Source: Erythrobacter sp. QSSC1-22B
GTDB lineage: Bacteria > Pseudomonadota > Alphaproteobacteria > Sphingomonadales > Sphingomonadaceae
NCBI RefSeq assembly: GCF_001678665.1
Contig: NZ_LZRP01000003.1
Location: 124,001 to 188,000, forward strand
Reading direction: 5' to 3'
Length of the DNA stretch: 64,000 nucleotides
Part shown: one piece after another, positions 24,453 to 32,595 of the stretch
Layout of the letters: each line of letters begins with the position of its first letter
How positions within the stretch are numbered: the stretch's first letter is position 1
Program-made: the position numbers and the translations under genes
The notes under the pieces: model-generated
Databases searched by the model: none
Told to the model about the DNA's origin: nothing
Seen by the model: only the letters and a program-made list of their open reading frames with translations

Positions 24453-27443
24453 TTAGTCGGCCGGGCCGGGCCGGGCGGACAATTGGCGGGCGTAGAACCA
24501 CCCCAGCGCGATCAGGCTCAGCCCCAGCGCAGCGAACGAGGCGATCCGCAGCAGCCCGCCCAGCTCCGCGGCATCGACCACGAACACCTTCACCACCGCG
24601 GCGAGCATCAGCACCAGCGAGCCGACCCGCCAGCTGCGCTGCGCCATCAGGCTGCCCAGCAGCAGGAACCCCAGCGCCAGCACGATCCCCACCAGCGAGC
24701 GCAGCAGATCCTCGGTCTCGCCCAGCGGGACGGCGGTGAGCAGCGAACCCGCATAGGCCTGCCGCAGCAGCGCGATGGCGGCCACGGTGGCGAGCGCCAT
24801 GATGCCGGCGTCGAACCACGGCCGCAGCTTCTCGCCCGACCAGCGGCGCAGGAGCCAGGCTGCCGCGATTCCCGTGCCGAAGCCGATGGTCAGCCAGTTC
24901 GCCAGCGGCACCGCGCCAACTGCTTGCGGCGCGAACAGCGGGTTGTGCCACAGCAGCGTGAACACTGAGAAATGCGCCAGCGCGGCGGCGGCGAAACCGA
25001 TACCCAGCCCCCGGCTCGCGCCCAGCCGCGGGACTCCGGCGGCGGCGATCCAGGCCGCGCCGAGCAGGCCGATCTGCCACACCGTCCGCTCGATCATCCC
25101 GAGCTCGCCAAAGCGCGTCAGGGTCTCGATCGCGAACACCTGCTTGTAGAGGCCGTGGACCACGACCAGCAGCAGCGCCGCGCCGAGCCATTCGGCCCGC
25201 CAGCTCCAGCCGCGATACGCCATCCGCGGCAGGCGGAGCAGCGCCAGTGCCGCGGCGGCGGGCAACAGACGGGTCAGCGAATCGCGCAGGTCCGGCGCAT
25301 CGACGGCGAAGAAGGGTTCCCCCACCAGCGCGAGCGCCCCGGCCCCCAGCCATTCGCCCAGCGGGTCCAGCGCCCACAGCAGGGCAATGGCCAGCAGGCT
25401 CACCCGCGCCGCCAGCCGCTCGGGTGCGCCCCACGCGAGCGCAATCGCCAGCCCAGCGGCACACCATGCCAACGCGACGGCGGGCACCACCTGCGCCAGC
25501 GCGCCATAGGTGACGACCGCTGCCAGCGCCTCGGCCCCGTGCCGCCACGCAGCGCGCCGGTCGAGCAGCGCCAGCGCGACAAGCGGCAGCGCCGCGCTCG
25601 CCCAGCGCAGCAATGCGCGCAATGCGGGAGCGCTCTCGCCCCCGCCGCCAAGATGCGCCACTTCAGGGAGAAAATGCGGCGTGCCGATCAGCACCAGCAG
25701 CAGCACCCCCGCGCCCGCCCACAGCAAGTTCGCCACAGCGGTCTGATGATCGCTCCGCAGCAGCCACGCGGGCAGCGCCAGCACCGGCAGCGCGAGCAGC
25801 GGCGCACTCCACCCCGGGGTCAGCAGCAGCAGCGCGGCAAAGGCCAGCGCCAGCCCCGAACCCAGCAACAGCGCGAAATCGACCGACGCCGCCGCCCGAT
25901 CCATCCGCGCCGCCGCAGCCAGCGGGAAACCCGCCAGCAGCGCACACGCCAGCGCCAGCCACGGCTCGACCGGATCGGCATCGAACTGGCCGAAGGTGCC
26001 ATAGGCGACCAGCGCGAGCGCAGGGGCGACCGCGGCGATCTGCCACAGGTCGAACCGCCGCGCCGCACCGCGCAGCGCCAGCACCAGCGGCACCGCGGCA
26101 AAGATCAGCGCCAGCCCGGCACCGACTGCAGCGAAGATAATCGGCTCGGGCGCACGCCACATCGCATAGAGCAGCACCCCCACCGTCGCGGCCACGCCAT
26201 TGGCCTCGCGCAGTTCGGGCCGCCGCCAGCCGAGGCCTGCCAGAGTGGCGCCGAGCAGCAGGTAGAACCCCCAGGCGAGCGGCGCATGGTCGCCCTGCGC
26301 GACCAGCACCGCGAGCTGGAGGCTGGCGAGCCCTGCAGAGCCCAGCCGCAACCACCGCCCGAACCGTTGCGCTCCGGCCAGCGCGGGCAGCACCGCGCCC
26401 AGCACGATGAAATAGAGCCCCAGCGCCAAGATATCGACGAAATCGGGATCGCCCGCGAGCAGCAGCAGCGCGCCCCAGCCAAGCCCCCCGACCAGCGCGG
26501 TCATCCCCATCCACGGGCGCTGCTGGCTGCGCCCCGACAGCGTCAGCCCCGCGGTCACCAGCCCGAGATAGAGCGCCAGCAGCGGCAGGTTCGCTTCCTC
26601 GCCGCCGACCAGCGCGGGCGCGGCGAACCCGCCGACCAGCCCCAGCACCGCGCTCGGCAGTCCGAAGCGGAACGACAGCGCGATGGCGCCCGCGGTCACC
26701 AGCGCCAGCCCGACGAAGGCCAGCGTCTGGCCCATCAGCCCGTACTGGTTGCCCGCAAGATAGAAGCCGGCATAGAGCGTCGCCAGCCCGGCACCCGCCA
26801 GCGCCTGCCGTACTCGCGGGTCCGCGACCCGGTGCTCATAGCGATAGGCAAGTTCGGCGCCCGCCAGCAGCAGCAGCCCGAACAGGAAGGCGAAACCGAC
26901 CCGCACCGCGGGGGACAGCAGTCCCGCCTCGATCGAATAGCGCACGAGGAAGACACCCGCGACCGCCAGCGCGACCCCGCCGCCCCAGATCGGCAGGCGG
27001 CGTCCGAAGATGTCCTCGAAATCGAAGCTTTCGCGCCATGAGCGCGCTGGGGTGGAGGGCTCGCTATCCGCGTGGGTATCGTCGAAATCGGGACCGGCGG
27101 GGGTAGCGGTAGCGGGCGGGGGCGTCGGCTCAGTGCGCGCGCTGGCGCCCGGGTCGGAGCGCGCCAGCGCGACGCTGGGAACCGAGACCCATGGATTGCG
27201 CGCCGCGGCGGGTGCTGCGGTTGGTGCAGGCTGGTGTTCGGCAAGCGAGTCCGCAACGCTCGACCTGTCGCTTGGCCAGCCGCTCGGTTGTCCGTTCGGG
27301 CCTTCGCGTGTCAGCCCGGCCAGCGCGATGTCGATGCGGTCCTGCTGCTCCGCCAGCGCAGCCAGCGCGCGTTCGGCCCGCGTCAGCCGCTGCCAGAGTA
27401 AGGCTGCGGCGCCGCACAACGCGATGATGACCAGCCATTCCAC
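24453..27443 (-). CDS. DUF2339 domain large polytopic membrane protein
   Basis: 996 residues: one N-terminal helix (WLVIIALCGAAALLW), a coiled-coil and Pro/Ala-rich linker up to about residue 150 containing FEDIFGRRLPIWGGGVALAVAGVF, then some twenty-five hydrophobic segments to the C-terminus. The FGRRLPIWGGG start of the membrane part is a hallmark of DUF2339. Function is unknown for the family. Very high GC with strong codon bias, so it is well established in the genome. Confidence 0.87.
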   Translation of the reverse strand: MEWLVIIALCGAAALLWQRLTRAERALAALAEQQDRIDIALAGLTREGPNGQPSGWPSDRSSVADSLAEHQPAPTAAPAAARNPWVSVPSVALARSDPGASARTEPTPPPATATPAGPDFDDTHADSEPSTPARSWRESFDFEDIFGRRLPIWGGGVALAVAGVFLVRYSIEAGLLSPAVRVGFAFLFGLLLLAGAELAYRYEHRVADPRVRQALAGAGLATLYAGFYLAGNQYGLMGQTLAFVGLALVTAGAIALSFRFGLPSAVLGLVGGFAAPALVGGEEANLPLLALYLGLVTAGLTLSGRSQQRPWMGMTALVGGLGWGALLLLAGDPDFVDILALGLYFIVLGAVLPALAGAQRFGRWLRLGSAGLASLQLAVLVAQGDHAPLAWGFYLLLGATLAGLGWRRPELREANGVAATVGVLLYAMWRAPEPIIFAAVGAGLALIFAAVPLVLALRGAARRFDLWQIAAVAPALALVAYGTFGQFDADPVEPWLALACALLAGFPLAAAARMDRAAASVDFALLLGSGLALAFAALLLLTPGWSAPLLALPVLALPAWLLRSDHQTAVANLLWAGAGVLLLVLIGTPHFLPEVAHLGGGGESAPALRALLRWASAALPLVALALLDRRAAWRHGAEALAAVVTYGALAQVVPAVALAWCAAGLAIALAWGAPERLAARVSLLAIALLWALDPLGEWLGAGALALVGEPFFAVDAPDLRDSLTRLLPAAAALALLRLPRMAYRGWSWRAEWLGAALLLVVVHGLYKQVFAIETLTRFGELGMIERTVWQIGLLGAAWIAAAGVPRLGASRGLGIGFAAAALAHFSVFTLLWHNPLFAPQAVGAVPLANWLTIGFGTGIAAAWLLRRWSGEKLRPWFDAGIMALATVAAIALLRQAYAGSLLTAVPLGETEDLLRSLVGIVLALGFLLLGSLMAQRSWRVGSLVLMLAAVVKVFVVDAAELGGLLRIASFAALGLSLIALGWFYARQLSARPGPAD

Positions 27444-27519
27444 GCTTCGCGTCCCCTCTTCACCGCCACGCTAACCGGCTTTGGGGCCCGGGCAAAGCGC
27501 CGAAGCCCGGAGCGCGGGT

Positions 27520-28278
27520 TCAGATCCCGCCGGGGGTGAAATCATAGCCTGCGGTGGCCAGCCCGTCGCACAGCGCATCGACACAGCTCGCCAATTGCTC
27601 CGCTTGCGTCGAGCGGACAACGAAATTGGCGCCGACCCTGCCTTCGCGAAAGAAGGGATAGCTGCCGATCTGGCAGGCGGGGTGCGCCTGCTCGATTTGG
27701 CGCAATACATCGGCCACCTCGCTCTCGGCGGTCCAGCAGCCGATCGTCTCGGTGATCAGCACCGCGCCGCCCTCGAGCGTTCCGGTGAGCGCATCAAGCA
27801 TCCCGGCGGTGATATGCGGGACCCCCGCCATCAGGTGGATATTGCCCAGCTTGATCCCGGGCGCGCCCGACATCCGGTTGGGGATGAGCTCGGCGCCCTT
27901 GGGCACCCGCGCCATCCGCAGCCGCCCTTCGGTCAGCCCGCCCGGCTTGTCGGAATAGTACCGCTCGAGCAAAGCGCGCGCCTCGGGGTGGATGACCACT
28001 TCGACGCCCAGCGCCTCGGCCACCGCATCGACGGTGATGTCGTCATGCGTCGGGCCGATCCCGCCGGTGGTGAAGAGATAGTCGTAGTCCTCGCGCAGCG
28101 CGTCGACCGCCGCGACGATCCGCTCGGTCACATCGGGCACCACGCGGACCTCGGAAAGGCGGATGCCCTGCACCTGAAGCCAGCTGGCGACCTGCGCGAT
28201 GTTCTTGTCGTGGGTTCGCCCCGAGAGGATTTCGTCGCCGATGACGACGAGGCCGGCGGTCCAGATGCGTTCGCTCAT
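27520..28278 (-). CDS. competence/damage-inducible protein A family (CinA N-terminal, MoCF-like)
   Basis: 252-residue molybdopterin-binding-fold protein: VVIGDEILSGRTHDKNIAQVASWL at the start, TTGGIGPTHDDITVDAVAEALG near residue 70 and KGAELIPNRMSGAPG near 130. It has only the N-terminal MoCF-like part, not the C-terminal nicotinamide-nucleotide amidohydrolase domain of full CinA. Exact function of the short form is not settled. It lies downstream of a monooxygenase gene with 33 bases between them. Confidence 0.88.
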   Translation of the reverse strand: MSERIWTAGLVVIGDEILSGRTHDKNIAQVASWLQVQGIRLSEVRVVPDVTERIVAAVDALREDYDYLFTTGGIGPTHDDITVDAVAEALGVEVVIHPEARALLERYYSDKPGGLTEGRLRMARVPKGAELIPNRMSGAPGIKLGNIHLMAGVPHITAGMLDALTGTLEGGAVLITETIGCWTAESEVADVLRQIEQAHPACQIGSYPFFREGRVGANFVVRSTQAEQLASCVDALCDGLATAGYDFTPGGI

Positions 28279-28311
28279 GCGCTCTTGCCTAGCTCGCCCG
28301 AAGCGCGCTGG

Positions 28312-29814
28312 CTACTCCGCCGCTTCGAGCCGTTCCTCCTGCTGTGTCGCATTGGCTCCCGCGCGGCGGAAGGCGAGCACGCCATCCTCCACCGGATCGC
28401 TCGCCATGCGCTTGCGATCGATCACATATTCCTGATTCAGCCGCCACGGATAGGCCACCGCGTTTTTGGGCATGATCTGCTTGGAGCGCTGGATATAGCC
28501 GCTGGAAAAATCGAAGATGTCGTCCTCGACCAGCGCGTGATCGTCCGCCAGCACCGGCATGGCGATATCGGCACCCTTGGCTTTCATCGCGTTGAGCACG
28601 CGGCAGATATAGTCGGAATTGAGATCGGCGCGCAGCGTCCAGCTGGCGTTGAGATAGCCGAACACCACCGCCAGATTGGGCAGGTTCGAGAACATCACGC
28701 CCTTGTAGTAGAAACGCTCGGCGAAATCGACGCTCTCGCCATCGACCGAAACCGCGATCTTGCCCGCGACCGCGAGCTTGAGCCCGGTCGCGGTGACCAC
28801 GATATCGGCGGGCAGGAAGCGGTCGTCGGCGAGCCGTACCCCGCCTTTCTCGAAGGCCTTGATATGGCCGGTAACGATATCGGCCTTGCCGCTCTTCATG
28901 GCGTTGAACAGATCGTCGTCGGGCACCAGGCACAGCCGTTGGTCCCACGGATTGTAGGGCGGGGTGAAGGTCTTGCGGTCGAACTTGTCGCCCAGCGCCT
29001 TCTCGATCTTCTTGTAGAGAAAGTCCTTCACCTTCTCGGGCTTGTCGCGCGCGCGCTTGAAGCCGATGTCCTGCATCTTGATGTTTTTCCAGCGGGTCAG
29101 CCGGTAGGCGGTTTCCTCGGGGAGGATCTTGCGCAGGAAATTGGCGATCTTGTCCTTGGCCGGGCGCGAGAACATCCAGGTCGGGGTGCGTTGCAGCATC
29201 GTGACCTTGGCGGCCTTGTCGGCCATCGAGGGGGTGATCGTAACCGCGGTCGCACCCGAGCCGATCACCACCACCTGCTTGCCGGCATAGTCGAGATCGT
29301 CGGGCCAGAATTGCGGGTGGAGCACCTGGCCCTCGAACTCGCCGAGCTCGAAGCCGGGGTCGTAGGGCTCATCGTAATCGTAATAGCCCGAACCGAGATA
29401 GAGGAAATTGGCGGTCAGCCGCTTGTGCTCGCCTTCCCCGGTCTCGATCTGGACCGTCCAGCGCGCGGTGGCGCTGTCGAAATCGGCGGCGACGACCTTG
29501 TGGCCCAGCCGGATGTGCTGGCGGATGCCGCGCTCGTCGACGATGCGATGGAGATAGTCGAGGATCGCGGGAGCATCGGCGATCGATTTCTCGTGCTTCC
29601 ACGGTTCGAAATCGAAGCCCAGCGTGTGCATGTCGGAGTCCGAGCGAATTCCGGGGTAGCGGAACAGGTCCCAGGTGCCGCCCAGATTGTCGCGCCGCTC
29701 GAGGATCGCATAGCTGGCATGGGGCGACTTCTTGGTCATGTGCGCGGCCATCCCGATTCCGGAAATCCCTGCGCCCACGATCAGCACGTCGAAATGGCTG
29801 GCCTGTTCGGTCAT
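28312..29814 (-). CDS. flavin-containing Baeyer-Villiger-type monooxygenase
   Basis: 500-residue FAD/NADPH enzyme that would insert oxygen into ketones or oxidise heteroatoms. FAD site VGAGISGIGMA at the N-terminus, NADPH site VVIGSGATAVT near 190, and the type I Baeyer-Villiger fingerprint FEGQVLHPQFWP (F-x-G-x3-H-x3-W-P) match exactly. WDLFRYPGIRSDSDMHTLGF is as in the EthA-like subgroup. The ATG at 29814 is used; the frame extends upstream without family similarity. Divergent from a TonB receptor gene. Baeyer-Villiger oxidation yields esters, which is of note given the esterase island 12 kb away, but no link is shown. Confidence 0.88.
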   Translation of the reverse strand: MTEQASHFDVLIVGAGISGIGMAAHMTKKSPHASYAILERRDNLGGTWDLFRYPGIRSDSDMHTLGFDFEPWKHEKSIADAPAILDYLHRIVDERGIRQHIRLGHKVVAADFDSATARWTVQIETGEGEHKRLTANFLYLGSGYYDYDEPYDPGFELGEFEGQVLHPQFWPDDLDYAGKQVVVIGSGATAVTITPSMADKAAKVTMLQRTPTWMFSRPAKDKIANFLRKILPEETAYRLTRWKNIKMQDIGFKRARDKPEKVKDFLYKKIEKALGDKFDRKTFTPPYNPWDQRLCLVPDDDLFNAMKSGKADIVTGHIKAFEKGGVRLADDRFLPADIVVTATGLKLAVAGKIAVSVDGESVDFAERFYYKGVMFSNLPNLAVVFGYLNASWTLRADLNSDYICRVLNAMKAKGADIAMPVLADDHALVEDDIFDFSSGYIQRSKQIMPKNAVAYPWRLNQEYVIDRKRMASDPVEDGVLAFRRAGANATQQEERLEAAE

Positions 29815-29909
29815 CTTTGCTCTCCTAGTCCCGTCGCGAACGTAACGCACCGCCAGCGCCAGCGCCAGCCCCGTTGCGCAATGCAACCCGTTTGCGCTAG
29901 CGGCGGCGC

Positions 29910-31988
29910 ATGAAAGCCTATTTCCTTGCCGCCACCAGCCTGTGCCTCGCCGGTCCCGCCCTCGCGCAGTCGGGAGAGCGGGGAGTTCCCGGACCGGAGG
30001 AGCGGCAAGTCGAAGAGAGCGGGGCGGATGAGTCGCGGGCGCAGGAGACCGGAGCCGCACCGACCATCGTCGTGATCGGCGAAGGCCTGCCCGACACCCC
30101 TTCTGTCACCGCCTATGCCAGCCGCGAGATTTCGCGCGAGCAGCTCGTTACCGCGCCATCGGGGCGGATCGAGGAGGCGCTTGGCGCGGTCGCGGGGTTC
30201 CAGCAGTTCCGGCGCTCGGACAGCCGCTCGTCCAACCCCAGCGCGCAAGGCGTCACGCTGCGCGCGCTCGGCGGCAACGCCACCAGCCGCGCGCTGGTGC
30301 TGCTCGACGGGGTGCCGGTCGCCGACCCCTTCTTCGGCTATATTCCCTTCACCGCGCTGGCGCCCGAACGGCTGAAGAGCATCCGGGTGACGCGCGGTGG
30401 TGGGGCGGGGCCGTTCGGCGCGGGCGCGCTGGCGGGGACGATCGAGCTCGAGAGCGCCGGGCCCGAGATATTGCCGCCGCTGGGCGCGAGCGTGGCGGTC
30501 AACGACCGCGGCGGGACCGAGGCCTCCGCGTTGCTGGCGCAGGAGCTGGGGGCGGGCTTCGTCACCGTCGGCGGGCGCTGGGACCGCGGGCCGGGCTTCT
30601 TCACCACGCCCGAGGACCAGCGCGTTCCGGCTTCGGCGCGCGCCGCCTACGAGAGCTGGTCGCTGGCCTTGCGCGGGGTCGCGCCGCTCAGCGACACGCT
30701 CGAGCTGCAGGCGGCGGGCCTCGTGTTCGACGACCAGCGCACGCTGCGCTTCGAGGGCGCCGACAGCAGCGCCAGCGGCGCCGATGCGAGCCTGCGCGTG
30801 GTCGGCCGCGGTCCCTGGGCGCTCGACGCACTCGCCTATGTCCACACGCGCAATTTTACCAATCTTGTCATCAGTTCCACCCGCTTCACCCGCGTCCTCG
30901 ATCAGCGCAACACGCCCACTACCGGGATCGGCGGTAAGCTGGAATTGCGCCCTCCCGTCGGCGGCGGCAACATCCTGAGGGTCGGTGCCGACTACCGCCG
31001 CGCCGAGGGCGAATTGCAGGAGGATGCCTACAGCGCTTTCAGTGGCGCGCTGACCGAGACCCGGCGCGCCGGCGGCAGTACCAGCGACATCGGCCTGTTC
31101 GTCGAGAACGACTGGACCAGCGGCCCGCTGGTGCTGACCGGCGGGCTCAGGCTCGACCGCACGCAGATCGGCGATGGCTTCTACATCGCGCGCAACGCTG
31201 CGCGGTCTTTGGTCACCGAGGAGCTGACCCCGGCGCGCTCCGACTGGACGCTGTCCTGGCGTGCCGGCGCGACCTACGAGCTTGACGAACAGCTGCGGCT
31301 GCGCGCCGCAGCCTACCGCGGGCTGCGCCTGCCAACGCTCAACGAATTGCTGCGCCCCTTTGTGGTCTTCCCCGTGGTGACACAGGCCAATGCGGCGCTG
31401 GAGAACGAGCGGCTGGTGGGGTTCGAACTCGGGTTCGACTGGTCCCCGGTAGCAGGTGTCGAACTCGCGCTGACCGGCTTCGACAATCGGGTGAAGGACG
31501 CCATCGCCAATGTCACCCTCAGTCCCAATCTGCGCCAGCGGCAGAACCTGCCTTCGATCGATGCGCGCGGGATCGAGGCGGGCCTGCGGGTCGAGAGCGG
31601 CGGCTTACGCTTCGATGGCACTCTGGCCTATACCGATGCGCAGGTGGTGGGCGACGGTCCCACGCTTGCGCTCGACGGCAATCGCCCCTCGCAGACGCCG
31701 CGCTGGGCCGCCGCAGCGACGCTGACTTACGAACCGGCAGCGGACTGGCTGATCTCGACCACTTTGCGCCATGTCGGTGCGCAGTTCGAAAGCGATGTCG
31801 AAACCGACCGCCTGCCGCCAGCGACCACGCTCGGCGCCTATCTGCAGGCACCGCTGGCGGGCGGATTCGCACTGGTGCTGCGCGGGGAGAATCTGCTCGA
31901 CGAGCGGATCGTCACGCGCAATTCGGGCGGGGATATCGATCTGGGGACGCCGCGTACTGTGTGGGCGGGCCTGCGTTACGGGTTCTGA
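29910..31988 (+). CDS. TonB-dependent outer-membrane receptor
   Basis: 692 residues with a signal peptide (MKAYFLAATSLCLAGPALAQ), a TonB-box region near IVVIGE, a plug domain (SGRIEEALGAVAGFQQFRR, QGVTLRALGGNATSRALVLLDGVPVADPFFG, VTRGGGAGPFGAGALAG) and a 22-strand barrel ending in an aromatic residue (VWAGLRYGF). Typical of small siderophore or vitamin receptors; the substrate cannot be deduced. No inner-membrane transporter is adjacent. Its stop is six bases from the convergent PilZ gene stop. Confidence 0.88.
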   Translation: MKAYFLAATSLCLAGPALAQSGERGVPGPEERQVEESGADESRAQETGAAPTIVVIGEGLPDTPSVTAYASREISREQLVTAPSGRIEEALGAVAGFQQFRRSDSRSSNPSAQGVTLRALGGNATSRALVLLDGVPVADPFFGYIPFTALAPERLKSIRVTRGGGAGPFGAGALAGTIELESAGPEILPPLGASVAVNDRGGTEASALLAQELGAGFVTVGGRWDRGPGFFTTPEDQRVPASARAAYESWSLALRGVAPLSDTLELQAAGLVFDDQRTLRFEGADSSASGADASLRVVGRGPWALDALAYVHTRNFTNLVISSTRFTRVLDQRNTPTTGIGGKLELRPPVGGGNILRVGADYRRAEGELQEDAYSAFSGALTETRRAGGSTSDIGLFVENDWTSGPLVLTGGLRLDRTQIGDGFYIARNAARSLVTEELTPARSDWTLSWRAGATYELDEQLRLRAAAYRGLRLPTLNELLRPFVVFPVVTQANAALENERLVGFELGFDWSPVAGVELALTGFDNRVKDAIANVTLSPNLRQRQNLPSIDARGIEAGLRVESGGLRFDGTLAYTDAQVVGDGPTLALDGNRPSQTPRWAAAATLTYEPAADWLISTTLRHVGAQFESDVETDRLPPATTLGAYLQAPLAGGFALVLRGENLLDERIVTRNSGGDIDLGTPRTVWAGLRYGF

Positions 31989-31994
31989 GCAGGA

Positions 31995-32339
31995 TTACTC
32001 CGCCTGGTCGGGTTCATCCATGGTGCGGATGATATGCTCGAGCACGCTTGGGTAGAGTGGGTTTTCGAACTCGATGCCGATCACGCTCTTCTCGCGCCAC
32101 CGCACTTTCGCCGAGATCGGTCCGATTGAGCCCACCCGGAAGGTAATGCTGCTGTCGACCGGCAGGACCGAGAATTTGTCGAAAAAGCGACAGCCGGTCT
32201 CGGAGATATCCTTGATCCAGATGTCGCGGGCGGTCCCCACACGCGAGCGGTAGCGTCCGGCCACCTGCACGACATGGCGTGGTTCGCGGCGTTGGTTCGC
32301 CGCCTCGTGTGTCTGGCTATCGTCGGCTTTGTTCAACAT
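31995..32339 (-). CDS. PilZ domain protein
   Basis: 114-residue single-domain protein with both halves of the cyclic di-GMP site: RREPRHVVQVAGRYR (RxxxR) and DISETGCRF (D/NxSxxG). It should bind c-di-GMP and act by protein contact. The ATG at 32339 is preferred over a TTG at 32366. A diguanylate cyclase gene lies 5.5 kb away, not in operon. Confidence 0.87.
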   Translation of the reverse strand: MLNKADDSQTHEAANQRREPRHVVQVAGRYRSRVGTARDIWIKDISETGCRFFDKFSVLPVDSSITFRVGSIGPISAKVRWREKSVIGIEFENPLYPSVLEHIIRTMDEPDQAE

Positions 32340-32482
32340 TCTTAGTGCGATGCGCGCATCGTCCAATCGGTTTGCGACCCTGATCGAGCGATCAGCGTAA
32401 ACCCGATAGCCTTAAGGTGAGGTTAGCGTGCGCCCGGAACCGGCCGAACCCCGCAACCGGACGAGCCGAGAACTGGACGAGT

Positions 32483-32519
32483 CTTGCCACCGCCGCGCTA
32501 CGCTGGCGGCGGTGGCAAG
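32483..32519. terminator. 12 bp hairpin downstream of the ZnuD-like gene
   Basis: CTTGCCACCGCC pairs with GGCGGTGGCAAG across a 13-base loop. It is about 67 bases after the minus-strand receptor stop but has no T-run, so its role as terminator is uncertain. Confidence 0.35.
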
Positions 32520-32531
32520 GTCGCGCATCCT

Positions 32532-32595
32532 AGAAGCTCAGAAGCTCAGAAGCTCAGAAGCTCAGAAGCTCAGAAGCTCAGAAGCTCAGAAGCTC
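32532..32595 (+). repeat. 8 bp tandem repeat, 8 perfect copies, over a stop codon
   Basis: AGAAGCTC is repeated eight times without error. On the minus strand the unit reads GAGCTTCT and supplies the last codons and the TGA of the ZnuD-like receptor (LSF then stop), so every unit junction carries a TGA in that phase. Change in copy number would leave the protein end unchanged. Confidence 0.95.

Noticed and set aside
24972..27041. Plus-strand 689-codon open frame
   Set aside because: Antisense of the DUF2339 gene; Arg/Gln-rich low-complexity translation and no ribosome site.
27481..29913. Plus-strand 810-codon open frame
   Set aside because: Spans two recognised minus-strand genes and their gap; no domain found in the translation.
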